Shown here: positions 1 to 8,236 of the stretch, piece after piece
Position numbering within the stretch: position 1 is the first letter of the stretch
Layout: every line of letters begins with the position of its first letter
Source of the DNA: Lysinibacillus fusiformis
GTDB taxonomy: Bacteria; Bacillota; Bacilli; Bacillales_A; Planococcaceae
Direction of reading: 5' to 3'
Assembly (NCBI RefSeq): GCF_016925635.1
Contig: NZ_CP070490.1
Coordinates: forward strand, 3,416,001-3,480,000
Length of the DNA stretch: 64,000 nt
The notes under the pieces: generated by a model
What the model saw: the letters and a program-made list of their open reading frames with translations, nothing else
Database searches by the model: none
Told to the model about the DNA's origin: nothing
Made by a program: the position numbers and the translations under genes

Positions 1-1
1 A

Positions 2-622
2 GGGGCAAAGGATACGTTTATGGTCGTTGATATGCCATTTGGTTCTTATCATGGCGATGTCAATGAGACACTAAAAACAGCCATTGCGATGATGCAACAA
101 ACAGGAGCAGATGCTTTAAAGGTTGAGGGAGCAGGAGAGGTTATACCTGTCATTCGTAAATTAACGTCAGCTGGTATTCCAGTAGTAGCTCATTTAGGTT
201 TATTGCCACAATCAGCGGGAGTCCTTGGTGGTTATAAGGTGCAAGGGAAAACAGCTGAACAGGCGGCTACACTGATTGAAGAAGCAAAACAATGCGAAGA
301 GGCTGGTGCATGTGCAGTCGTGTTAGAATGTATTCCTCATCAGCTAACAGAGATTGTTTCAGCTAGTCTTGTTATTCCAACCATTGGCATAGGCGCAGGT
401 GTAGAGGCTGATGGACAAGTGCTGGTGTATCATGACATGCTAAGCTACGGTTCGCACCATGTACCGAAATTTGTTCAACAATTTGCTGATATGGGCAAAG
501 AAGCAAGCACGGGTATGATTCGTTACGTAGAAGAGGTGAAAGCGGGTACTTTCCCAGCTCCAAAGCATTTCTTCACAATGAAAGAGGAAGCGTTAGATCA
601 GCTATATGGAGGCGTTAAATGA
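2..622 (+). CDS. panB: 3-methyl-2-oxobutanoate hydroxymethyltransferase, 5' end cut by window
   Basis: PanB transfers a hydroxymethyl group from 5,10-methylene-THF to 2-oxoisovalerate, giving ketopantoate, the first committed step of pantothenate synthesis in the cytoplasm. The open frame runs from base 2, reading GAKDTF before VVDMPFGSY, a PanB signature. Further family segments are [24 protein letters not shown] (catalytic Glu) and [18 protein letters not shown]. About 206 residues are present of a usual ~275, so the first quarter lies upstream of the window and the Met at 20 is internal. The stop at 620-622 overlaps the panC start, which shows translational coupling in a panB-panC-panD operon. 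The assignment is secure. Confidence 0.96.
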   Translation, partial: GAKDTFMVVDMPFGSYHGDVNETLKTAIAMMQQTGADALKVEGAGEVIPVIRKLTSAGIPVVAHLGLLPQSAGVLGGYKVQGKTAEQAATLIEEAKQCEEAGACAVVLECIPHQLTEIVSASLVIPTIGIGAGVEADGQVLVYHDMLSYGSHHVPKFVQQFADMGKEASTGMIRYVEEVKAGTFPAPKHFFTMKEEALDQLYGGVK

Positions 623-1476
623 TGAAAGTCGTCACGACTATACAGGCATTAGCCGTAGAAATTCAAGCAGCTAAGCAGGCTCAAAAAACGATTGGACTTG
701 TTCCAACGATGGGCTATTTACATGAAGGTCATTTAACATTAGCACAAACAGCTCGTGCAGAAAATGATGTCGTTGTGATGAGTATATTCGTCAATCCAAC
801 GCAATTTGGGCCAAATGAAGATTTTGAAAGTTATCCTCGTGATTTGCCAAGGGATACAGCATTAGCTGAATCTGTCGGTGTTGATATTGTGTTCGCGCCA
901 AGTGTGGACGAAATGTATCCCCAAGATGGAGGCATTCGTCTACATGCAGGTGAGCAGGCCACGATTCTTTGTGGTGCGAGTCGCCCTGGTCATTTTGACG
1001 GTGTTTTACAGGTTGTCTCTAAATTATTCCATTTAACACTGCCAACACGGGCTTATTTCGGTCAAAAAGATGCACAGCAGGTTGCGATTATTGCGACGAT
1101 GATACGTGATTTTAATTTCCCTTTAGAAATGCGCATTGTCCCAATTGTGCGTGAGCAGGACGGTTTAGCGAAATCTTCACGTAATGTCTATTTAAGTGCG
1201 TCAGAGCGACAAGAGGCTCCAGCGATCAATGAAGCATTACAATTGGCACGCGATAGCTTTTTAGCGAATGGTGATGCTGATAGCGCACTTGCAAAAGCAA
1301 AAGCTCATATTCATGCAAGAACACATGGACGAATTGATTATATAGAATTATTGGCATACCCCGATTTAACACCAGTGACAGCTACAACACAGCAAGTTCT
1401 GTTGGCAACAGCTGTTTATATAGGTAAGACACGCTTAATCGACAATTGTATTTTTACTGTGAAAGAGGGACTATAA
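619..1476 (+). CDS. panC: pantothenate synthetase (pantoate--beta-alanine ligase)
   Basis: PanC condenses pantoate with beta-alanine at the cost of ATP to AMP, making pantothenate. The 285-residue length is normal. The nucleotidyltransferase HxGH-type motif is in [11 protein letters not shown] near residue 35. [13 protein letters not shown] binds substrate, and [10 protein letters not shown] near residue 190 is the KMSKS-like loop. [10 protein letters not shown] is also typical. The start is ATG 619 or ATG 622, which are adjacent codons; 619 overlaps the panB stop by four bases and GGAGG lies just upstream at about 608-612. It is the middle gene of panBCD and uses the beta-alanine made by PanD. 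Confidence 0.97.
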   Translation: MMKVVTTIQALAVEIQAAKQAQKTIGLVPTMGYLHEGHLTLAQTARAENDVVVMSIFVNPTQFGPNEDFESYPRDLPRDTALAESVGVDIVFAPSVDEMYPQDGGIRLHAGEQATILCGASRPGHFDGVLQVVSKLFHLTLPTRAYFGQKDAQQVAIIATMIRDFNFPLEMRIVPIVREQDGLAKSSRNVYLSASERQEAPAINEALQLARDSFLANGDADSALAKAKAHIHARTHGRIDYIELLAYPDLTPVTATTQQVLLATAVYIGKTRLIDNCIFTVKEGL

Positions 1477-1477
1477 A

Positions 1478-1861
1478 ATGTTACGTATGATGATGAATAG
1501 TAAAATCCACCGTGCAACAGTGACACAGGCGGATTTAAACTACGTAGGCTCCATAACAATTGATGAAGATATTTTAGATGCAGTAGGTATGCTGGCAAAC
1601 GAAAAAGTACATGTCGTTAATAATAATAATGGCGCTCGTTTTGAAACATATATTATTGCTGGTGAACGAGGTTCAGGTGTGATTTGTGTCAATGGCGCAG
1701 CAGCAAGACTTGTACAGCGTGGTGATATTGTCATCATTATTTCCTATGTGTATGTAGATAATCAGGAGGCTAAAGATCATCAACCAACTGTAGCCATCAT
1801 GGGAGAGGGCAATACGATTAAGGAAATGATTGCACACGAACCAGAGGCAACAGTGATGTGA
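1478..1861 (+). CDS. panD: aspartate 1-decarboxylase
   Basis: PanD decarboxylates L-aspartate to beta-alanine with a pyruvoyl cofactor made by self-cleavage of the proenzyme. The cleavage site is visible as Gly24-Ser25 in NYVGSIT, so Ser25 becomes the pyruvoyl group. [19 protein letters not shown] matches the family C-terminal core. It has 127 residues, the standard size. It begins two bases after the panC stop, so it is the last gene of the operon, and a terminator follows. The pyrimidine island at 17-29 kb gives the cell a second possible source of beta-alanine. Confidence 0.97.
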   Translation: MLRMMMNSKIHRATVTQADLNYVGSITIDEDILDAVGMLANEKVHVVNNNNGARFETYIIAGERGSGVICVNGAAARLVQRGDIVIIISYVYVDNQEAKDHQPTVAIMGEGNTIKEMIAHEPEATVM

Positions 1862-1892
1862 ATTCAGCCATAGTATAAATTTAATACCAGAG

Positions 1893-1929
1893 AGGAGGAT
1901 GGCAAATCATAGCCAATCCTCCTTTTTTT
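1893..1929 (+). terminator. Rho-independent terminator of panBCD
   Basis: An AGGAGGAT arm (1893-1900) pairs with ATCCTCCT (1916-1923) and a GGC/GCC extension, followed by a T-run. It lies 31 bases after the panD stop. Confidence 0.9.
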
Positions 1930-2091
1930 ACGATTGAATTAGTTATAAAAGTAGCTGGTAAAATTTTGCTTTTATTACTATTAAACTAGTTTTTAAAATT
2001 ATAATTTTACAAATGTTCTAGTATTTTGTGTCATATTTATGTAGAATTTAGTTGTTAGTACATCATTTTACTAGTGGAGGTATCATTTGTC

Positions 2092-4233
2092 ATGGAAAAT
2101 AAACGTAACAAATTTTTAACAGTTACTGCGGCAGCATTAGCTGTAACAGCGGTAGCGGTAGTACCAGCATCGGCAGCAAGTCCTTTTTCGGATGTAAAGG
2201 AAAGTCATGCAGATTTTGAAGGTATTGCTACACTTTATGCAGCAGGGATTATCAGTGGTTACCCAGATGGTACATTCAAACCAGATACAAATGTCACACG
2301 TGGACAAGCTGCAAAAATGATTGCAGGCGCATTAAAATTGGATACTAAAGAAGTAGAGGATCCAAAATTTACGGATATTAGTGCATCGAATCCTTATTAT
2401 GGCTCGATTGCAGCGCTTGTAGGATTAAATGTCATTACAGGCTATGGAGATAATACTTTCCGTCCAAACCAAACTATTACACATGGTGATTTAGCAAAAA
2501 TCTTAGCATCTATTCCAACATTACCAGAGCTAGAAAGTGCAAAAAATCATGAGGCTAGTGAAAAAGTTACACGTGGACAACTGGCAACATTCATTGCAGA
2601 AGCTCTAACAAAATCAAACCCAGAAACACCTGAAACACCAGAGACTCCAGAAACACCAGAAGATGCATTCTCATTATCGATTTTACACGTTAATGATACA
2701 CATGCTCGTGCAAATGAATTACCTAAATTGGCGACAGCTGTAAAAGAACAAAGAGAAGCAAAGAAAAATGTTTTAACATTACACGCTGGCGATGCATTCA
2801 ATGGTACATTATATTTCAATGAATTTCATGGACAAGCAGACCTAGCGCTATTAAATGAAATTGGCTTTGACGCAATGGTATTTGGTAACCATGAATTTGA
2901 TTTAGGTGCCTCTCCTGAAGGTCATCAAGCATTAGCGGATTTTGTTAAAGGGGCTAAATTCCCATTTGTAGATGCTAATACTGATTTCTCAGCAGATGCT
3001 AAATTCACAGGTTTATTTACTGATTTAATTTCAAGTGAGCCTGAAAATGGTAAAATTTATTCTGGTATTGTAAAAGAAATTGATGGAGAAAAAGTAGGTA
3101 TTTTCGGCTTAACGACTGAGGAAACGGTTGATATTGCTTCTCCTGATAAAGTAACATTTACAAATTATATTGAGGAAGCGAAAAAAGCAGTGGCAGCCTT
3201 TGAAGGAATGGGTGTCAACAAAATTATCGCTTTAACACATATTGGCTACAATGATAATCCGAATGTTGATAATGATATTTTACTAGCTAAAAATGTACCA
3301 GGCATTGATGTCATTGTTGGTGCACATGATCATACAAAATTAGACGAGCCATTTGTTGTTGATACAAATACAGTAGGTGAAGCAAAGGATGCTACATTAA
3401 TTGTACAGGCCAATGAGTATGTAAAATACTTAGGTACGCTTGATGTAACATTTGATGGAGATGGTGTAGTTACTGAATATGGTGGCGAGTTAATCGACCT
3501 TGGTAAGGTAGCTGAAGACGAGACATTAGTGAAATTACTAGCACCTTATAAAGCAAAAGTAGATGAAGTGAACAACAAAGAAATCGGTGTAACACTAAAA
3601 GAAGCTTTAGCTAACCCACGTGCAAGTGAAACAAGTCTTGAAAGTGTGCGTAGTAATGAAACAGCCCTAGGTAATATCATTACAGACGGTATGCTAGCAA
3701 AGGCACAAAAATATACTGATAAAACGGTTGTAATGGCATTACAAAATGGCGGTGGTATTCGTGAAGCAATTCCAGCTGGGAATATTACAGTTGGTCAAGT
3801 AATTACAGTATTACCATTCGGTAACACTTTAGCATTAATGGATGCAACAGGTGCTGAGCTAAAAGCAGCATTTGAAGTGTCCTTGAAAAATGCACCTAAA
3901 GAAAATGGTGGCTTCTTACACATTGCTGGAGCGAAATTACAATATGATTCGTCAAAAGAAGTAGGCTCACGTGTTGTATCTATCGAATATTTAGATAAAG
4001 TAACAGGTAAATACGTTGCTATTGAAGATGGTAAAACTTACACAGTAGCTACAAATGCCTATACTGCTAAAGGTGGAGATGGCCTAGATATGTTTGCTAA
4101 AGCATATGAAGAAGGTCGTGTTACAGATTTAGGCTTATCTGATTGGGAAAACCTTCAAGAGCAATTACTATCACTTAAAGAAGTGAAAACAACATCAGAA
4201 GGTCGTATTGTTGATGTTGCAAAAAAACAATAA
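2092..4233 (+). CDS. SLH-domain-anchored 5'-nucleotidase / metallophosphoesterase
   Basis: This is a secreted enzyme predicted to hydrolyse nucleotides or related phosphoesters at the cell surface. The ATG at 2092 has TGGAGG 11 bases upstream; an in-frame GTG at 2074 would overlap that site and is rejected. A signal peptide covers residues 1-28 and ends near PASA. Two clear SLH domains and a degenerate third (about residues 30-170) should bind secondary cell-wall polymer. A PETPETPETPETPED linker follows. The metallophosphoesterase part has HVNDTHAR, HAGDAFNGT and FGNHEFDLG, and the C-terminal 5'-nucleotidase domain has LQNGGGIREA and VLPFGNTLALMD, as in the UshA/YfkN family. Substrate is not determined. 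It sits between panD and dinG but has its own terminators on both sides. Confidence 0.9.
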   Translation: MENKRNKFLTVTAAALAVTAVAVVPASAASPFSDVKESHADFEGIATLYAAGIISGYPDGTFKPDTNVTRGQAAKMIAGALKLDTKEVEDPKFTDISASNPYYGSIAALVGLNVITGYGDNTFRPNQTITHGDLAKILASIPTLPELESAKNHEASEKVTRGQLATFIAEALTKSNPETPETPETPETPEDAFSLSILHVNDTHARANELPKLATAVKEQREAKKNVLTLHAGDAFNGTLYFNEFHGQADLALLNEIGFDAMVFGNHEFDLGASPEGHQALADFVKGAKFPFVDANTDFSADAKFTGLFTDLISSEPENGKIYSGIVKEIDGEKVGIFGLTTEETVDIASPDKVTFTNYIEEAKKAVAAFEGMGVNKIIALTHIGYNDNPNVDNDILLAKNVPGIDVIVGAHDHTKLDEPFVVDTNTVGEAKDATLIVQANEYVKYLGTLDVTFDGDGVVTEYGGELIDLGKVAEDETLVKLLAPYKAKVDEVNNKEIGVTLKEALANPRASETSLESVRSNETALGNIITDGMLAKAQKYTDKTVVMALQNGGGIREAIPAGNITVGQVITVLPFGNTLALMDATGAELKAAFEVSLKNAPKENGGFLHIAGAKLQYDSSKEVGSRVVSIEYLDKVTGKYVAIEDGKTYTVATNAYTAKGGDGLDMFAKAYEEGRVTDLGLSDWENLQEQLLSLKEVKTTSEGRIVDVAKKQ

Positions 4234-4275
4234 GCTTGACATTCTTTAAGTAAACAATCAAGTACCATTCATTTA

Positions 4276-4314
4276 CGCAACCTTAGAGGCTTTCTCTAAG
4301 GCTGCGTTTTTTTT
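4276..4314 (+). terminator. Rho-independent terminator of the SLH nucleotidase gene
   Basis: CGCA, ACC/GGC-like and TTAGAG segments pair with CTCTAA and TGCG, followed by eight T's. It lies about 40 bases past the stop. Confidence 0.9.
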
Positions 4315-4368
4315 GTATGGATGCAGTGATTTAACAAAGGGGAGAAAGGATGCCTAGGAGCCAATTAT

Positions 4369-7185
4369 ATGATAAAATTCAACTTATCTAATGTGAACTG
4401 TGAGTTGAGATGTATGATGGAAAGTCAAAAATATGCAATTGTAGATTTGGAGACAACTGGTCATTCACCAGCCAATGGGGACCGGATGATTCAAATTGCC
4501 GTTGTTATTATGAAGGATTGGGAAATTGAGCGTACCTATACGAAGTTCATTAATCCTGGGAAAGCAATTCCAACTTTCATTCAAGATTTAACGCATATAA
4601 CGAATGAGGATGTAAAGGATGCTTTACCATTTGAAGCGCATGCGGATTACATATATGAGCTACTTGCTGACTGTGTATTTGTCGCACATAATGCAGATTT
4701 TGACTTATCCTTTTTACAAGCAGAGTTTAAACGTGCCGGACTTCCGAAATGGCAAGGCAAAAAAATGGATACGGTGGAACTGGCTAAAATTTTGTTTCCT
4801 ATGTCTCTCGGTTTTAAGCTAGGGGATTTAGCGGCTGATTTAAATATCGAGCTAGCAAATGCACATCGAGCGGATGACGATGCACGCGCGACAGCAGAGC
4901 TATTCAGGCATTGCTGGAAGGAGCTGTTAAGTCTGCCACAGCTAACGCTTGAACAGATGCATAAGCGTTCATTTCGCTTGAAATCAAATATTTCTCAGCT
5001 TTTTTTTGAGGCGTTGCAAATTAAACGCCAGCATATTACAGGCCGTGAGAATGTGCATTATTATCGTAATTTTGCGATTGGCAATGGCCGAAATAAGCAT
5101 GAACATATGACAGAAACGATTCCCTACCCTCAATCAGTAGCTGAGAAAATATCTTTAATGTCAAAGGCAATGCCGAATTTTGAGGAACGACCTGCACAAT
5201 TTGACATGATGGACACGATTTGGCAGGCATTCCATGAACAACAGGAGTGCGTGATTGAAGCTTCTACGGGCATTGGGAAAACTGCTGGCTATTTACTCCC
5301 TGCGATCTTATTTGCCCGTGCTGTCGATAAAAAGATTGCCATCAGCACTTATACTTCCTATTTACAAGAACAGCTTGTAGAAGAGGAGTTACCAAAGATC
5401 GAAAAAATCCTTGGAACAAAAGTGAATTTGTGTGTGCTAAAGGGCATGCAGCATTATATTGATCTCGAGCGCTTTGAGCAATGTATGGCACATGCTGATG
5501 AATCCTATGATGATACATTTACTATTTTACAAATACTCGTTTGGCTGACAAAAACAGAGACAGGTGTATTGAGCGAGCTCAATGTTTCTGGTGGCGGACA
5601 ACTATTTTTAGAAAAAATTCGAAAAATACCGAATGACAAGCCTTCAAAGGGTTTTGATTTCTATGAGCAAGCTTTAAAGAACAGTGCAGTTGCTGACTGT
5701 ATTGTAACGAACCATGCCATGGTGTTAAGTGATTTAGTGCGTCAAACACCACTCTTTACAGAAATAGATGGCTGGATTATTGACGAGGCGCATCAATTTA
5801 TTCAGGCTGCTATGCAGCAGGATGAAGTGGTCTTCTCCTATACACAGTGGAAGTATATTTTTGGACAAATTGGCACGATGGAGGACACCGCTCTATTTCA
5901 ACAATTTTGCCAAGCAGCGAAGAAAAAACAGCGAGTGGCCATGCAAAATTTGCAGCATCTAGACGCACAATTTATACGTTTACAGCGGACATTTGATGAA
6001 ACCATTCAGAGGGCTGTTCAAAAAATGCAACAGCAAATGAAAGGCAAACAAGCAGGTAGTAAATGCACCTTGTTCTTAGAGGATGTCTCACTTGCGAAAG
6101 AATCGTTTGCACAAGTAAGCAAACTAACCCAGCAATGGCTGGATCTCGCTACTAGCATTACGCAGTCATTCGAAAATGCGATTGAGCAGCTTGATAAAAA
6201 CGATCAATATGTATTATCAGAATGGCAATATTGGATTCGAGAAGTGAAGATAAAAATTGCTGAATGGGACGATATTTTTCTATCACCACAGGAAGGCAAT
6301 TCTGTTTGGTTAGAATTTGATGTACGGAGTGTCCCTGGTAGTCTTCATGTCTTTAAAAAGCCTGTCAATGTCACGCCGATAATTGAACAAGTATTAGCAC
6401 CATTACGTCAACAAGCAAGTATTGTTTGGACATCTGGCACATTAACGGTACCAGGCAATGAGGGTTTTGTTACACGCCAGTTAGGTATCGCTGATAATGT
6501 CGAAGTCTTGAAACTGCAAGCTCCGCCAGCCTACTATGCTGGAGCAAAGGCATTTATTGTCACCGATATGCCAGATATTCAGCATGTCAGCCAGGAAGAA
6601 TACATTGAGGCTGTTGCCCATGCAATTACGCGGACTGTTCGAATGACAGAGGGACGTTGCTTTGTGCTCTTTACAGCACAGGATATGCTACGAAAAACAG
6701 TCGAGCTTATCCAAGATAGTGAACTTTTAGATGATTACATGCTATTTGCACAAGGTGTAACAGGCGGTAGCCGTATGCGTATTCTAAAATCATTTCAAAA
6801 ATTTAGTCATGCCGTTCTATTTGGTACAAACAGTTTTTGGGAGGGGGTAGATGTTCCAGGAGATGCACTGGCCTCTGTCATTGTCGTACGATTACCATTT
6901 TCTTCACCAGAAGAGCCTGTTTTTAAGGCAAGGGCAAAGCACCTAACTACTCAAGGCCGCAATTCCTTTACTGAGCTTTCCCTACCAGAAGCGATCATGA
7001 GGTTTAAGCAAGGCTTTGGTCGATTAATACGTTCTTCGCAGGATAAAGGAGCTTTTATTGTCCTAGACCGACGAATTACTAGTAAGTCATATGGGAAAGA
7101 GTTTATTAAGGCATTGCCACCTATCGATGTCAAGAAATTACAGCTACCCGAATTGTTAAAGGAACTAAATCATTGGCAAAAATAA
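4369..7185 (+). CDS. dinG: DinG-type helicase with N-terminal DEDDh exonuclease domain
   Basis: The protein joins a 3'-5' exonuclease domain to an XPD/DinG superfamily 2 helicase, the Bacillus form of DinG, with a role in DNA repair. Exonuclease residues are seen in AIVDLETTG, FVAHNADFDLSFL and NAHRADDDARAT within the first ~180 residues. Helicase motifs are EASTGIGKT (Walker A), WIIDEAHQF (DEAH box), FGTNSFWEGVDVPG and QGFGRLIRSS. I see no four-cysteine Fe-S cluster between motifs I and II, as is usual for Gram-positive DinG. The start is ambiguous: ATG 4369 has TAGGAG eight bases upstream, while ATG 4414 gives an N-terminus (MMESQKYAIVDLETTG) closer to the family but a weak ribosome site. 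Confidence 0.93.
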   Translation: MIKFNLSNVNCELRCMMESQKYAIVDLETTGHSPANGDRMIQIAVVIMKDWEIERTYTKFINPGKAIPTFIQDLTHITNEDVKDALPFEAHADYIYELLADCVFVAHNADFDLSFLQAEFKRAGLPKWQGKKMDTVELAKILFPMSLGFKLGDLAADLNIELANAHRADDDARATAELFRHCWKELLSLPQLTLEQMHKRSFRLKSNISQLFFEALQIKRQHITGRENVHYYRNFAIGNGRNKHEHMTETIPYPQSVAEKISLMSKAMPNFEERPAQFDMMDTIWQAFHEQQECVIEASTGIGKTAGYLLPAILFARAVDKKIAISTYTSYLQEQLVEEELPKIEKILGTKVNLCVLKGMQHYIDLERFEQCMAHADESYDDTFTILQILVWLTKTETGVLSELNVSGGGQLFLEKIRKIPNDKPSKGFDFYEQALKNSAVADCIVTNHAMVLSDLVRQTPLFTEIDGWIIDEAHQFIQAAMQQDEVVFSYTQWKYIFGQIGTMEDTALFQQFCQAAKKKQRVAMQNLQHLDAQFIRLQRTFDETIQRAVQKMQQQMKGKQAGSKCTLFLEDVSLAKESFAQVSKLTQQWLDLATSITQSFENAIEQLDKNDQYVLSEWQYWIREVKIKIAEWDDIFLSPQEGNSVWLEFDVRSVPGSLHVFKKPVNVTPIIEQVLAPLRQQASIVWTSGTLTVPGNEGFVTRQLGIADNVEVLKLQAPPAYYAGAKAFIVTDMPDIQHVSQEEYIEAVAHAITRTVRMTEGRCFVLFTAQDMLRKTVELIQDSELLDDYMLFAQGVTGGSRMRILKSFQKFSHAVLFGTNSFWEGVDVPGDALASVIVVRLPFSSPEEPVFKARAKHLTTQGRNSFTELSLPEAIMRFKQGFGRLIRSSQDKGAFIVLDRRITSKSYGKEFIKALPPIDVKKLQLPELLKELNHWQK

Positions 7186-7188
7186 TAG

Positions 7189-7222
7189 AAACCCCTTTTA
7201 GCATTGCTAGAAGGGGTTTTTT
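7189..7222 (+). terminator. Rho-independent terminator of dinG
   Basis: AAACCCCTT pairs with AAGGGGTTT, followed by T's, directly after the dinG stop. Confidence 0.9.
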
Positions 7223-7256
7223 ACATATTGTTGAAGCCATAAAAGAGTGGCAATGT

Positions 7257-7946
7257 TTATGATTCTCGTTGCTTGTTTTTATTTTGCTCATCAAAAAGAT
7301 TAGCATTACGAACGATTTCTGTAATATATTTCATAGTGATTGCCGTTGCTTGTTCGGCATCATAACTTTTGCGATTATTCAATAGGTTCGTAAACATGCC
7401 TTGCCAAATTAATAGTGTAATTTCATTGATGGCATCAACATTGCCTTCAGTTAAGTAGCCTTCTTTTAAAGCGATCTCTAACATAGAACGCCCTCGTTTC
7501 GTTAGACTGTGTTGAAATAAAATGGTCTTTAAATCATCAGGGATATTGATTAAATCATTGGGGTAAAAATTATAATAATTTTCCAATAGTGCTTCTGGTG
7601 TTTCCCCTAAATCCATGATAAAGACTGCGTGAAAAATCTGAGGTTGTTTGAAGGAATATTGACAAAAGCACTCCCAAGCCAATAAGTATTTTTCAATAGG
7701 ATCTTTGCCTCTTTCTATGTAGCGAGCAACTTCGTTGGTATAGTCTTGCAAGCATCTCATCGATGCAAAAAATAGAAGATGCGAGATTTCTGAAAAATAA
7801 TTGTAGATAGTAGCACTGTTGTAACCTGCTTTATCAGCAACCTTTCGAATCGTGACATTTTCCAGCCCTTCTTCTTCGATGATTTCCGCAGTGGCATCTA
7901 CAAAGTATTTCCACATACGACTCCTTTGTATTTCCTTTTTCTTCAA
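7257..7946 (-). CDS. TetR/AcrR-family transcriptional regulator
   Basis: This 229-residue protein has an N-terminal TetR DNA-binding domain with the helix-turn-helix in VTIRKVADKAGYNSATIYNYFSE (about residues 31-53), followed by a variable ligand-binding domain. The start is TTG at 7944-7946, with GGGGG about eight bases upstream. It is divergent from the CocE hydrolase and MFS genes across 290 bases, the classic arrangement for a local repressor. It probably represses that pair and itself. The ligand is unknown but could be the transported or hydrolysed ester or amide. Confidence 0.88.
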   Translation of the reverse strand: MKKKEIQRSRMWKYFVDATAEIIEEEGLENVTIRKVADKAGYNSATIYNYFSEISHLLFFASMRCLQDYTNEVARYIERGKDPIEKYLLAWECFCQYSFKQPQIFHAVFIMDLGETPEALLENYYNFYPNDLINIPDDLKTILFQHSLTKRGRSMLEIALKEGYLTEGNVDAINEITLLIWQGMFTNLLNNRKSYDAEQATAITMKYITEIVRNANLFDEQNKNKQRES

Positions 7947-8141
7947 AGTAATATCCCCCTAACGAACAAATAATTACTGTAAAATCATTAATTAAATGTA
8001 TATATTTACCGTGTTGTAGCTAATTTAAACTTATTATAGCATAACAATTTTAATTTCCTTCTTTCATTATAGCATTAGCTTTTATCATTTTAAGAGTTGT
8101 GCATTAGAATTTCAGGTGATATACTAATCACAATTATTTTA

Positions 8142-8153
8142 TAATCATGATTA
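8142..8153. promoter_or_regulatory. candidate TetR operator palindrome
   Basis: TAATCATGATTA is a perfect 12-bp palindrome in the divergent intergenic region, among several other TAATCA-like half sites between about 8125 and 8180. It is a reasonable binding site for the adjacent TetR protein, but it is AT-rich and untested. Confidence 0.4.
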
Positions 8154-8236
8154 CTAAATAATCAAGATTCTGAATAATTAGACGAAGAGGATGTATAACA
8201 AGGAGTCTTGCTTAGACACAAGGGGAGGATTATGCA

